Positions 1 through 7,180 of a DNA stretch of 13,742 nt are shown here, piece after piece. Numbering within the stretch: position 1 is the stretch's first letter; each line of letters opens with the position of its first letter. The DNA comes from Flavobacteriales bacterium UBA5869 (GTDB lineage Bacteria > Bacteroidota > Bacteroidia > Flavobacteriales_D > Crocinitomicaceae). The position numbers and the translations under genes are program-made. Under the pieces are notes generated by a model, which did no database searches, was not told the origin of the DNA, and saw only the letters and a list, made by a program, of their open reading frames with translations. The stretch is taken from contig DJFP01000137.1 of the NCBI GenBank assembly GCA_002432565.1, positions 3,353-17,094 of the forward strand, given 5' to 3'.

Positions 1-323
1 CTGGTAACCGGCCCTTCCGAAAAAGATTCCGTTTTAACGTTTGCCTTCACAAATCCCTTTTCTCCCGGTGCGATCGGTTCTTTGCTCCAATCAGCAACCG
101 TACAGGAACAAGATCCTGAAACATCAGACAATACCAATGGGTATTCACCGGTATTCTCAACTACAAAGTTAGCGTGAATTACCTCACCTCTTGCAATTTT
201 TCCTGCATTAAAAACACTTGCCACTTTCATCGTTGTCTTGTAACCAACAATTTCCGAAGGAGAATCCGATCCACAAGCACTCAAAAACGATAAGGCCAGG
301 CCCAAAAACAAAATTTTTCTCAT
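1..323 (-). CDS. DUF1573 domain lipoprotein (3' end cut by window edge)
   Basis: About 107 residues are visible; the C-terminus lies beyond position 1. The protein begins with a lipoprotein signal peptide: MRKI, a hydrophobic stretch, then the lipobox LSAC with the lipidated cysteine at about residue 17. After it comes a beta-rich region typical of DUF1573, with VENTGEYPL, then GSCSCTVADW and IAPGEKG. The family is common in Bacteroidota, where members are envelope proteins with an Ig/ASPM-like fold and no assigned reaction. The ATG lies 4 bases after the nusB stop codon, so the two genes are almost certainly co-transcribed. In many Flavobacteriia this gene sits between nusB and yajC, so yajC would be expected next, outside the window. 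Family assignment is firm; function is unknown. Confidence 0.85.
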   Translation of the reverse strand, partial: MRKILFLGLALSFLSACGSDSPSEIVGYKTTMKVASVFNAGKIARGEVIHANFVVENTGEYPLVLSDVSGSCSCTVADWSKEPIAPGEKGFVKANVKTESFSEGPVT

Positions 324-327
324 AACA

Positions 328-1275
328 TTAATCCATTAAACCTCTTCCGAGTTTAGAAATTTTTCCATCTTTTACCAATCTATCAACGGCCTTATCCAGG
401 ATTCCGTTGATAAATCCGTGACTTTTTGGAGTGGAGTAGAATTTCGAGATTTCAATATACTCGTTCAAAGTCACCTTTTTCGGGATACTTTTGAAAACCT
501 GAAGCTCCGTAATTGCCATTTTCAACAGGAGAATATCCATTTTGGCGATTCGCTCCAACTCCCAGTTATCTGTTAATTCATCAATTAATGACAAATTCTC
601 CGAATCCATTGAAATGGTCTTACGCAACAAAGTACGGATGAATTCCTGCTCATCTTCCTTGTCTTTATACAAAGGCATAGCAATGAATTTCTCACCTTCC
701 TCCATTCCTTTGATCGATTTGATCGCCATTTGACAAGCCAAGTCAATATCATCCAGCCAGTGAATGCTTTTCTCTTCAAAGAAGTGATAAATCAACGGGG
801 AATTTGCGATCTCTGCTTTAAACAGGTTAATCATGAATGTTTTATCTTCTTCAAAATCCCTTGCCTCGTTATTCATATGAGCAAACCAGGTTTCCCCTTC
901 TCTCATTTGAAGATAGATTTTACGGAACATTTCGTGGTGCTCATCACCAATCCAGTTTACCGAACGGTCTTCCGAAGCTTCCCTCAATGAATAACTGTCC
1001 TGCAACGCCTGGATAACCAATGAATCCACAAACTTCCTGTTTGGATTCAAGTCTTCTTCCGTAGGACGGATTTTCTTTTTATTTTCTTCAATACGATGTT
1101 CTGCAATGTCTTTCAACTCACCGAAACTCAGCAATAAATACAAGTAAAGATCGTAAATGCGATCTACTGCCTGCATGAGTTCGTTCTCGGTTTTCTTGAT
1201 GCTTTCCTCATCTCCCTGGAAATAAGCGTAAAGCGCCTGCAAAACTTTAATTCGTAAATGTCTTCTATTCAGCAT
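328..1275 (-). CDS. nusB: Transcription antitermination factor NusB, long Bacteroidota form
   Basis: NusB pairs with NusE (ribosomal protein S10) on boxA RNA to form the antitermination complex that keeps polymerase processive on rRNA operons. This protein has 315 residues against about 140 in E. coli. The N-terminus MLNRRHLRIKVLQALYAY has the RNA-binding arginines of the family's first helix. The NusB helical fold resumes in the C-terminal third (about residues 195-310), with ERIAKMDILLLKMAITEL and NEYIEISKFYSTPKSHGFINGILDKA, the conserved core. The middle 150 residues form an insertion seen as the normal Bacteroidota form. The gene lies 23 bases after the leucine dehydrogenase stop and 4 bases before the DUF1573 gene, so it is the middle gene of a leftward operon. 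A purine-rich AGGAGA lies 10 bases before the ATG. Confidence 0.93.
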   Translation of the reverse strand: MLNRRHLRIKVLQALYAYFQGDEESIKKTENELMQAVDRIYDLYLYLLLSFGELKDIAEHRIEENKKKIRPTEEDLNPNRKFVDSLVIQALQDSYSLREASEDRSVNWIGDEHHEMFRKIYLQMREGETWFAHMNNEARDFEEDKTFMINLFKAEIANSPLIYHFFEEKSIHWLDDIDLACQMAIKSIKGMEEGEKFIAMPLYKDKEDEQEFIRTLLRKTISMDSENLSLIDELTDNWELERIAKMDILLLKMAITELQVFKSIPKKVTLNEYIEISKFYSTPKSHGFINGILDKAVDRLVKDGKISKLGRGLMD

Positions 1276-1285
1276 TATAAACTAC

Positions 1286-1291
1286 TCTCCT
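1286..1291 (-). promoter_or_regulatory. Shine-Dalgarno sequence of nusB
   Basis: On the minus strand AGGAGA is followed by 10 bases and then the nusB ATG. Clear Shine-Dalgarno sequences are uncommon in Bacteroidota, which mostly use A-rich leaders, so this one helps fix the start. It may support independent initiation on nusB within the dehydrogenase transcript. Confidence 0.5.
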
Positions 1292-1298
1292 ATCTTTT

Positions 1299-2396
1299 TT
1301 ATAGTGGTAATTTTACTTTACCGATTGACTCAATACGCTCTTCAGCAATCTTGTTTGCAATTTGGTAAGTAGGAACGCCTTCAGCACTTGAACGGGAAAC
1401 GATGTTTCCGATCGTTGTGTAAATCTCTTCCGCTTTAGCCATTGACCATTGCGCAGTCAAACCAGCCACTTCCGAATAACAATTGATCACACCACCTGCA
1501 TTCAGTGCAAAGTCAGGAGCGTAAATAATTCCTTTTTCTTTCACCAGCTGACCGTGGATTTTCTCGTTTGCCAACTGGTTGTTTGCAGCTCCGGCAATGA
1601 TAGAACATTTCAAACGGTTGATCGTGTCATCGTTAACAGTTGCTCCCAAAGCACATGGTGCATAAATGTCCATCGGTACGTCGTAGATCTCATCCAATCC
1701 AACCACTTTCACTCCGTATTCATTCGCTACACGTTTCAACGTATCCTGGTGAATATCCGTGATTGTAACGTCAGCTCCTTCAGAAACCAGGTGCTTCACC
1801 AGGTATTCACCTACGTGACCAACACCCTGAACAGCCACTTTTTTACCTGCCAAAGAATCAGAACCGAACTGCTGGCTTGCACATGCTTTCATTCCCATGT
1901 AAACACCGTAAGCAGTTACAGGCGAAGGATCACCACTTTTTCCTGGCAAACCTACTACGTGATCTGTTTCCATAGAAACCCACACCATATCCACCGGAGA
2001 AATACCCACATCTTCAGCAGTGATATATTTTCCAGCCAAAGAGTTTACGAACTTCCCGAAACGACGGAACAAAGCTTCTGATTTCATCGAACGGGAATCC
2101 CCGATAATCACCGCTTTTCCACCTCCCAAATTCAATCCTGAAATTGAATTCTTGTATGTCATCCCTCTTGAAAGACGCAGTACGTCATTCAAAGCCTCCA
2201 TTTCATTGTTGTACATCCACATGCGGGTTCCTCCCAAAGCAGGTCCTAAAACGGTGTTATGTACAGCAATAATTGCTTTCAGACCAGTTGCAGTATCGTT
2301 ACAAAATAACAATTGCTCGTGGTTATACATACTCATTTGAGAAATAACGGGGTTTTCAGCCAGATTTAGATCTTTGACTTCTTTTACTTCAAACAT
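1299..2396 (-). CDS. Leucine dehydrogenase (Glu/Leu/Phe/Val dehydrogenase family)
   Basis: Catalyses NAD-dependent oxidative deamination of leucine (also valine and isoleucine) to the branched 2-oxo acid plus ammonia, in the cytosol. In this phylum it feeds branched-chain fatty acid synthesis or amino acid catabolism. The 365-residue length matches leucine dehydrogenases (about 364) rather than glutamate dehydrogenases (about 450). Visible landmarks are GGTRMW (55-60), K82 in MTYKN, and the catalytic K94 in NLGGGKAVI; these two lysines keep the 12-residue spacing of the substrate-binding and catalytic pair in Bacillus leucine dehydrogenase. TAEDVG carries D129, and the Rossmann motif GVGHVG is at 191-196. 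D214 ends the next strand, which favours NAD over NADP. PCALGATVN and AGAANNQL are further family signatures. It is the first gene of the operon with nusB and the DUF1573 gene, divergent from the ABC exporter. Substrate preference within the branched-chain group is inferred. Confidence 0.93.
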   Translation of the reverse strand: MFEVKEVKDLNLAENPVISQMSMYNHEQLLFCNDTATGLKAIIAVHNTVLGPALGGTRMWMYNNEMEALNDVLRLSRGMTYKNSISGLNLGGGKAVIIGDSRSMKSEALFRRFGKFVNSLAGKYITAEDVGISPVDMVWVSMETDHVVGLPGKSGDPSPVTAYGVYMGMKACASQQFGSDSLAGKKVAVQGVGHVGEYLVKHLVSEGADVTITDIHQDTLKRVANEYGVKVVGLDEIYDVPMDIYAPCALGATVNDDTINRLKCSIIAGAANNQLANEKIHGQLVKEKGIIYAPDFALNAGGVINCYSEVAGLTAQWSMAKAEEIYTTIGNIVSRSSAEGVPTYQIANKIAEERIESIGKVKLPL

Positions 2397-2432
2397 ACGC
2401 GACTTTTAATCTTTTATTTCAATGCGAATGGC

Positions 2433-2440
2433 TAATTTTG
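2433..2440 (+). promoter_or_regulatory. Bacteroidota -7 element for the ABC exporter gene
   Basis: TAATTTTG matches the TAnnTTTG -7 consensus of the Bacteroidota primary sigma factor. It lies 50 bases before the ABC exporter ATG, giving a leader of about 45 nt. No good TTG -33 element is seen at the expected distance, so the call is moderate. Confidence 0.4.
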
Positions 2441-2469
2441 TAATTCGAACAAAATCGCATTAGCGCTCG

Positions 2470-2477
2470 CAAAAATA
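2470..2477 (-). promoter_or_regulatory. Bacteroidota -7 element for the leucine dehydrogenase operon
   Basis: On the minus strand TATTTTTG matches TAnnTTTG and lies 73 bases before the leucine dehydrogenase ATG. Its transcript would overlap the start of the opposing ABC exporter transcript by a few tens of bases at most. No clear -33 element is seen. Confidence 0.4.
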
Positions 2478-2490
2478 GGAAATTTATCGA

Positions 2491-4266
2491 ATGAAGTCTC
2501 TAAGCTATTTAAACAAATATTTATACAAATACCGCTGGCGATTGCTGCTTGGCATCCTGTTTATTATTGCCGGTAATTACTTCGGAGCCAAAATCCCTGT
2601 CTTTGTAGGTGAATCCATGAACTTTCTTTCCGGAAAGAATCCTTTAAGTGAAGGTCAGACTCTTTTCTGGACAGTGCTTGGACTTGCCGGGCTCATCATA
2701 CTTTTTAACATAATTAAGGGATTCTTCCTCTTCCTGACACGTCAAACACTGATCGTGATGTCACGGTATATTGAATTTGACTTGAAAAACGAGATCTTCG
2801 AAAAATACCAGCAGCTGGATTACGGCTTTTACAAAAGACAATCAACCGGCGATCTAATGAACCGCATTTCGGAAGACGTTTCACAAGTCAGACAATATTT
2901 AGGACCAGGAATCATGTATACCGTCAACCTGATTGCTTTATTCCCTTTCAGCTTGTATGAAATGTTGAAAATTAATCCGGAACTGGCACTTTATGCACTT
3001 GCCCCGCTTCCTTTGATGGCAACTTTGATCTATTTGGTTTCAAACCGGATGAATAAGTTGAGTAAAGAGGTACAGCAGGAACAATCGCGCCTGAGCACTT
3101 TGGGACAGGAAACTTTTTCCGGCATCCGTGTTATCAAAGCATACATCCAGGAAAAACACGCAAAAACGAACTTTGAAACAAGCTCGAAGTCCTACTTGAA
3201 GAAAACCATGCGCCTGGTAAGAACGAATGCCTTGTTTATGCCGACTATTTCCTTATTAATCGGGACAAGCACCCTGTTAAGTATTTACATGGGCGGATTG
3301 CTCACCTTTGACGGAACCATCAAAACAGGGAACATTGTTTCAATCATTCTTTTGATCTACAACCTGACATGGCCTTTTGCCAGCATCGGCTGGGTAACAA
3401 GCATCAATCAACGGGCGGCAGCTTCCCAGGAGCGTATCAATGAATTCCTGAAAACAGAACCGGCAATCAAAAACCAGTCGGAAGCTCCGCTGGAAGCATT
3501 CAAAGAACTCCAGTTCAAAAACATGTCGTTCCGTTACAGACCAGACCTACCCGACGTGCTATCGGATATCAACTTCACACTAAAACGCGGAGAAACACTT
3601 GGAATAATTGGGAAAACAGGCTCCGGAAAATCGACCCTGCTGCAGATGATCGTTCGTCAGCTGGACCCGACACAGGGAGAGATCAGCTATAATGACCAAA
3701 AACTGGATTCGATCAATCTCACCGAATACCGCAGACACCTTTCTGTAGTTCCGCAGGACGTATTCTTATTTTCCGACACCATCTACAACAACATTGCTTT
3801 CGGTGCACTAAATTTTGAAGCTGTAACAAAAGAAGAAATCACGAACGCAGCAAAGAATTCACATGTACTGCACAACATCGAAGCATTTCCGGATAAATTT
3901 GAAACCATCCTCGGCGAGCGCGGTGTGAACCTTTCAGGCGGACAAAAACAACGCGTAAGCATTGCACGTGCATTGATACGGAAACCCGATATTTTGCTTT
4001 TAGACGATTGTTTATCAGCCGTTGATACGGAAACCGAAGAAATTATCCTCCGAAACCTGAAGCAGCTGAACCGGGAAAACCACACGACTTCGGTCATCGT
4101 CAGCCATCGTATTTCCAGTCTTCGGAATGCTGATTATATTTTAGTATTGGAAGAAGGAAAAATCATAGAGGAAGGAAAACCTGCCGATCTATTGCAAACC
4201 AATAGCCAATACAGAGAATTACACGACAAACAATTGATGGAAGAACCGGAGGTCTTTGAAGATTAA
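2491..4266 (+). CDS. ABC half-exporter (fused permease-ATPase, MdlA/MsbA type)
   Basis: A 591-residue half-transporter of the type IV exporter fold; two copies, or this plus a partner, make a working pump in the inner membrane. Residues about 15-310 hold six membrane segments with long cytosolic helices. The ATPase follows: A-loop Y349, Walker A GKTGSGKST (374-382), Q-loop Q422, X-loop GERGVN (475-480), signature LSGGQ (481-485), Walker B ILLLDD (501-506) and H-loop H539. The residue after the Walker B aspartate is D506, where active exporters normally have glutamate. This change is typical of one member of heterodimeric exporters such as MdlA or TM287. No second ABC gene is adjacent, so the partner, if any, is elsewhere. 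It is a single-gene unit, divergent from leucine dehydrogenase and ended by the 4280-4307 palindrome. The cargo (lipid, drug or peptide) cannot be told from sequence. Confidence 0.92.
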   Translation: MKSLSYLNKYLYKYRWRLLLGILFIIAGNYFGAKIPVFVGESMNFLSGKNPLSEGQTLFWTVLGLAGLIILFNIIKGFFLFLTRQTLIVMSRYIEFDLKNEIFEKYQQLDYGFYKRQSTGDLMNRISEDVSQVRQYLGPGIMYTVNLIALFPFSLYEMLKINPELALYALAPLPLMATLIYLVSNRMNKLSKEVQQEQSRLSTLGQETFSGIRVIKAYIQEKHAKTNFETSSKSYLKKTMRLVRTNALFMPTISLLIGTSTLLSIYMGGLLTFDGTIKTGNIVSIILLIYNLTWPFASIGWVTSINQRAAASQERINEFLKTEPAIKNQSEAPLEAFKELQFKNMSFRYRPDLPDVLSDINFTLKRGETLGIIGKTGSGKSTLLQMIVRQLDPTQGEISYNDQKLDSINLTEYRRHLSVVPQDVFLFSDTIYNNIAFGALNFEAVTKEEITNAAKNSHVLHNIEAFPDKFETILGERGVNLSGGQKQRVSIARALIRKPDILLLDDCLSAVDTETEEIILRNLKQLNRENHTTSVIVSHRISSLRNADYILVLEEGKIIEEGKPADLLQTNSQYRELHDKQLMEEPEVFED

Positions 4267-4279
4267 TTTCAGAATAAAC

Positions 4280-4307
4280 TGGTAGGCCAGTCGCGACTGG
4301 CCTACCA
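4280..4307. terminator. 28-bp perfect palindrome, probable bidirectional terminator
   Basis: Two 14-bp arms (TGGTAGGCCAGTCG and its exact complement) meet with no spacer. In RNA this gives a GC-rich stem capped by a small TCGCGA-derived loop. It lies 13 bases after the ABC exporter stop and 6 bases before the stop of the convergent gene. A T-rich stretch follows on the plus strand (ATTTTATTTC) and a weaker one on the minus strand. The position between convergent genes fits a shared terminator. The perfect symmetry could also mark a dispersed palindromic repeat. Confidence 0.7.
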
Positions 4308-4313
4308 TGAATT

Positions 4314-5039
4314 TTATTTCTTATAATCATCTTCTTTCTCCGGGTGCAGCAATAGATAATGCTCCAGTTTATCCTTTATAAACGTAATCAGTTCAATATC
4401 CGTAGCAGTCTTCAGGAAATTATCATCCATATTCATAAAGCGGATAAAATCGATAAAATCCTCATTATTTAACTTGATGATATCGTAAGAAACGTACAAT
4501 CTCAGCAACTCCTGCACAACTTCCTCTTTCGAATCTTCGTATTGTTTTTTAGCCACAATAGCTTTCGACTGTTCTTTCTTGGAAAAACGCTGATACAAAG
4601 CCGTTATCGGACTCTGGAAAGCCTCCAAACCGGTAATCGTTCGTGTTTCCCTCAAAGCCAGTGCCGCACGCTCCTCCTTGATCTCCTGGATCGATTTCAG
4701 AGGCTTAATGACCACTTCATCAATTTGACGCGCCTTTCTTTCAACCGCCGCATATACCTCAAAATGACAGGAAGAATCACCTTTTACACGAAACCCATAA
4801 CGTTCATATCCTTTAATAGACAAAATGATCGAATCATTATTATTTACATAAACCCCGAAAGTTCCGTCGGGCTGACCAAAAACACCCTTACCATTAGAAG
4901 TATTTACCACCATTAGATTTAAAAAAGCGTGTTTAACCAAAGTATCTTCCACTTTTCCGGTTAGCCAAACCTTCGTACAAGGTTCCTGGGCAAGAGCAGT
5001 CCCACATAAGAGCAATAAGATTCCAGTAATCAGTTTCAT
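4314..5039 (-). CDS. Secreted CarboxypepD_reg-like domain protein
   Basis: A 241-residue exported protein of unknown function. Residues 1-17 are a signal peptide (MKLI, hydrophobic core, ALA|QE cleavage site); the lone cysteine at 12 does not form a lipobox. Residues about 25-110 resemble the Bacteroidota CarboxypepD_reg-like beta-sandwich: LTGKVEDT at the start, GVFGQPDGTFGVYVNNNDSI in the middle, SIKGYERYGF, then the typical exit DEVVIKPL. The rest (115-241) is charged and helical, with no domain I recognise. The short N-terminal sandwich is best known from TonB-dependent receptors and surface proteins, but there is no receptor barrel here. It is a single gene, convergent with the ABC exporter. 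A TACTTTAG sequence, one mismatch from the -7 consensus, lies just before the ATG and would give a very short leader. Confidence 0.75.
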   Translation of the reverse strand: MKLITGILLLLCGTALAQEPCTKVWLTGKVEDTLVKHAFLNLMVVNTSNGKGVFGQPDGTFGVYVNNNDSIILSIKGYERYGFRVKGDSSCHFEVYAAVERKARQIDEVVIKPLKSIQEIKEERAALALRETRTITGLEAFQSPITALYQRFSKKEQSKAIVAKKQYEDSKEEVVQELLRLYVSYDIIKLNNEDFIDFIRFMNMDDNFLKTATDIELITFIKDKLEHYLLLHPEKEDDYKK

Positions 5040-5100
5040 GAAACTAAAGTATCACTTTTTTCGGCGCATTCATTTCCGTTAACGATTATTTAGAGTTTCA

Positions 5101-5148
5101 AATAGTTCAATAGTTCAATAGTTCAATAGTTCAATAGTTCAATAGTTC
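5101..5148. repeat. Six exact tandem copies of AATAGTTC
   Basis: The 8-bp unit AATAGTTC occurs six times without a mismatch, preceded by a partial unit (GTTTCA, from 5095) and followed by AAATAAAAC. Downstream, at 5185-5190, 5195-5200 and 5204-5209, the inverse hexamer TTGAAC occurs three times, embedded in T-rich sequence. The GTTCAA and TTGAAC sets can pair, so single-stranded DNA or RNA could fold in several registers. Exact copies point to a slippage-prone array. Confidence 0.95.
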
Positions 5149-5352
5149 AAATAAAACTTTTCATGTGATTTACTTTTTAACTTTTTGAACATGTTTGAAC
5201 TTTTTGAACGATCAGGAACGGAACAAGAAGTCGAATTTTACACTTCCATCGCATTTCGACAAGAATACAAATGTAACAATTCGTCATTCACTTTTGTAAC
5301 TGTTAATTTTTCGAAAGAATCTGAAAATTCAAAAACACTCTTTAAAAGTTCG

Positions 5353-5360
5353 TAAATTTG
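5353..5360 (+). promoter_or_regulatory. mnmA -7 element, leaderless or near-leaderless start
   Basis: TAAATTTG is a full match to TAnnTTTG. Only four bases (CAGC) separate it from the mnmA ATG. Since transcription in this phylum starts a few bases after the -7 box, the mRNA would begin at or very near the start codon. No convincing -33 TTG is seen. Confidence 0.6.
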
Positions 5361-5364
5361 CAGC

Positions 5365-6543
5365 ATGAAAAGAGTAGTTGTCGGACTGTCCGGCGGTGTA
5401 GATTCGAGCGTTACAGCACATTTACTGCAACAAGAAGGTTATGAAGTAATCGGATTATTCATGCGCAACTGGCACGATGAAACCGTTACACTTTCCAACG
5501 ACTGTCCGTGGATCGACGACAGCAACGACGCTCTTTTAGTAGCCGAGCACCTTGGAATTCCCTTCCAGGTATTAGACTTAAGCAAAGAATACAAAGAACG
5601 TATAGTCGATTACATGTTTGCCGAATACGAAGCCGGCAGAACACCCAATCCGGACGTGCTGTGTAATCGTGAAATCAAATTCGACGTATTCTTAAAAGCC
5701 GCTATGGAACTGGGCGCAGATTATGTTGCAACCGGACATTACTGCAGAAAAACAACCACAGAAGACGGAATTCACCATTTATTAGCCGGCCTAGACCCGA
5801 ACAAAGATCAATCCTACTTCCTGTGCCAGTTATCGCAGGAACAGCTTTCCAAAGCACTCTTCCCGATCGGGAATCTTCAAAAATCAGAAGTAAGAGCCAT
5901 CGCCAAGGAAATAGGACTGGTAACTGCTGAGAAAAAAGACTCACAGGGATTGTGTTTCGTAGGAAAAATATCCCTACCTGAATTCCTTCAACAAAAACTA
6001 CAGGTAAAACATGGTAAAATAATTGAAATCAATGAATTGGACAATCAGTTTACCGAATACTCCAACATTCCTGTAAACCTGGAACACGTTGTTGAACTAA
6101 GCAAAGAATTCATCTATTCCCCCAACATGGGACTGGAAGTTGAAAAACACATCGGAGCACATTACTACACCATCGGGCAGCGAAAAGGACTTCACATCGG
6201 CGGGAGACCCAACCCTTCCTTTGTAATCGGGATCGATACCGAAACAAATACCGTTTACTCCGGTCAAAAAGACGACCATCCGGGACTCAATAAATGGGCA
6301 TTAAAGATCGAAACCAAAGAAATGCACTGGATCAACCCGAATTTCGCCATGAACATCGGAGACGTCAAAGAATTCGAGATCCGCATCAGATACCGTCAGG
6401 CATTGCAAAAAGGAACACTAACCCGCCTGGAAGACGGATACTACATTCTATTCAATAAAAAACAACGCGGAATTGCTCCCGGACAATTTGCAGCACTCTA
6501 CTTACAGGAAGAACTGATCGGTTCCGGAATTATTTCTCATTAG
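5365..6543 (+). CDS. mnmA: tRNA-specific 2-thiouridylase MnmA
   Basis: MnmA adenylates and then thiolates U34 of tRNA-Lys, -Glu and -Gln, taking sulfur from a relay or directly from a cysteine desulfurase. The 392-residue protein shows every landmark: PP-loop SGGVDSS (9-15), [12 protein letters not shown] with nucleophile C100, ATGHY (122-126), KDQSYFL (147-153), and DSQGLCFVG with the second catalytic cysteine C197. E. coli uses C102 and C199, so both the positions and the roughly 97-residue gap are kept. YTIGQRKGL (268-276) opens the beta-barrel tRNA-binding part. The stretch around 218-262 looks like an extra segment relative to E. coli; this may be a normal Bacteroidota variation. It is a single gene with its own promoter at the start codon and a probable terminator at 6563-6601. 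Its last 14 bases overlap the end of the opposing XRE gene. Confidence 0.97.
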   Translation: MKRVVVGLSGGVDSSVTAHLLQQEGYEVIGLFMRNWHDETVTLSNDCPWIDDSNDALLVAEHLGIPFQVLDLSKEYKERIVDYMFAEYEAGRTPNPDVLCNREIKFDVFLKAAMELGADYVATGHYCRKTTTEDGIHHLLAGLDPNKDQSYFLCQLSQEQLSKALFPIGNLQKSEVRAIAKEIGLVTAEKKDSQGLCFVGKISLPEFLQQKLQVKHGKIIEINELDNQFTEYSNIPVNLEHVVELSKEFIYSPNMGLEVEKHIGAHYYTIGQRKGLHIGGRPNPSFVIGIDTETNTVYSGQKDDHPGLNKWALKIETKEMHWINPNFAMNIGDVKEFEIRIRYRQALQKGTLTRLEDGYYILFNKKQRGIAPGQFAALYLQEELIGSGIISH

Positions 6544-6898
6544 GAAGAAAAACATCAAAAGTAAAATCCTCATAAAAAACGAGGGTTTTCACTATTTTTT
6601 TGCCAGATTCGGAAGACTTGGACCCCTTCTCCGTATCACCGGACATTTTCATAGGTTCAGCATCAATCAGCAAATCAGAAACAACAGCCTTCTCCGACTG
6701 CCTGCCAGTAAAGAGCCATTCCGCAGAAACACGAGGAAAAGCCTGTAACAACTTCTCTACAAAGTCGAAACTAGGCTTATTTCGTCCGCTCAACACATGA
6801 CTCACATTTGAACGCTGCACACCGATCTTATCCGCAAAAGATCCCGCATTCAACTTATGCGATTCCATGATCATTCTTAAACGATCTTTTATTTCCAT
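6530..6898 (-). CDS. XRE-family helix-turn-helix regulator
   Basis: A 122-residue DNA-binding protein. Residues about 4-64 form the Cro/CI-type helix-turn-helix: [15 protein letters not shown], then [23 protein letters not shown] with the recognition helix around 28-38, then the closing helix and WLFTG. A polar linker (70-100) leads to a short tail, [20 protein letters not shown], like the C-terminal beta motif of many Bacteroidota XRE proteins, probably for dimerisation. It is convergent with mnmA and overlaps its last 14 bases. The 18-bp dyad at 6897-6914 covers its own start codon and -7 element, which suggests autorepression. No toxin gene or phage gene is next to it, so a lone housekeeping regulator is likelier than an antitoxin or phage repressor. 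Confidence 0.88.
   Translation of the reverse strand: MEIKDRLRMIMESHKLNAGSFADKIGVQRSNVSHVLSGRNKPSFDFVEKLLQAFPRVSAEWLFTGRQSEKAVVSDLLIDAEPMKMSGDTEKGSKSSESGKKIVKTLVFYEDFTFDVFLPNEK
6563..6601 (+). terminator. Probable mnmA terminator inside the xre gene
   Basis: AAAATCCTC (6563-6571) pairs with GAGGGTTTT (6581-6589), with one G-U wobble and a 9-base loop; a run of seven T follows at 6595-6601. It begins 20 bases after the mnmA stop. The same bases encode the C-terminal tail of the opposing XRE regulator. Confidence 0.55.
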
Positions 6899-6914
6899 GA
6901 TACAAATGTATCAT
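6897..6914. promoter_or_regulatory. 18-bp dyad, probable xre operator
   Basis: ATGATACA and TGTATCAT are perfect inverted 8-base arms around a central AA. The dyad includes two bases of the xre start codon and all of its -7 element. This size and symmetry fit a dimeric helix-turn-helix protein, and the position would block polymerase. That XRE binds here is inference. Confidence 0.55.
6903..6910 (-). promoter_or_regulatory. xre -7 element, leaderless or near-leaderless
   Basis: On the minus strand TACATTTG matches TAnnTTTG, followed by TATC and then the xre ATG. As with mnmA, only four bases lie between box and start codon, so the message is probably leaderless or nearly so. Confidence 0.5.
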
Positions 6915-6999
6915 TAAATAAATACAAAAATAAATCCAGTTCAATTCACATTTGTAACAAAACACTATCTACGTCTTCGACACAACCTTCTTTTTAGCA

Positions 7000-7032
7000 C
7001 GCAGATCTCACAGATTGCGCAGATCACAAAGG
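7000..7032. repeat. Short imperfect CRCAGATNN repeat
   Basis: Three 9-bp units run head to tail: CGCAGATCT, CACAGATTG, CGCAGATCA, then CAAAGG. Similar degenerate GCAGATT/ACAGATT runs are scattered between genes in many Bacteroidota genomes. The rest of the 282-bp region 6899-7180 holds the xre operator and the 7129-7156 terminator; nothing else recognisable was seen. Confidence 0.65.
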
Positions 7033-7128
7033 TTTATTAAAGTTAAAGAAATCTCCCCATACCACGGTCAGAATTCTTAAAGCTCAGTATCTTTTTCCAG
7101 TACAAAAAACACCCTAATTATCAAACAT

Positions 7129-7156
7129 AAAAAAACCCTGACGATAAATGTCAGGG
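7129..7156 (-). terminator. Intrinsic terminator after the 75-aa ORF
   Basis: On the minus strand CCCTGAC pairs perfectly with GTCAGGG around a 7-base loop, followed directly by seven T. It lies 24 bases after the stop of the 75-residue gene. It is also the first strong terminator downstream of the whole J-protein cluster, so it may end that operon as well. Confidence 0.85.
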
Positions 7157-7180
7157 CTTCTCAATCTATATATGAACGTA

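Larger units (their letters stand above)
5040..5364. other. 325-bp intergenic region
   Basis: No credible gene is seen here. It separates two divergent genes: the secreted protein to the left and mnmA to the right. It holds the octamer tandem repeat with its opposite-orientation companions, and the mnmA -7 element at its right end. A minus-strand TACATTTG at 5268-5275 matches the -7 consensus and could be a distal promoter for the secreted-protein gene, giving a leader of about 220 nt across the repeat. Confidence 0.6.

Noticed and set aside
1449..2081. 210-codon plus-strand open frame over leucine dehydrogenase
   Set aside because: It is the antisense of a clear enzyme gene; the translation is rich in Cys, His and Ser with no recognisable domain.
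6530..6914. XRE regulator as the antitoxin of a toxin-antitoxin pair or a phage repressor
   Set aside because: No toxin-like or phage gene is adjacent; its partner side is mnmA, a housekeeping gene, in the convergent direction.
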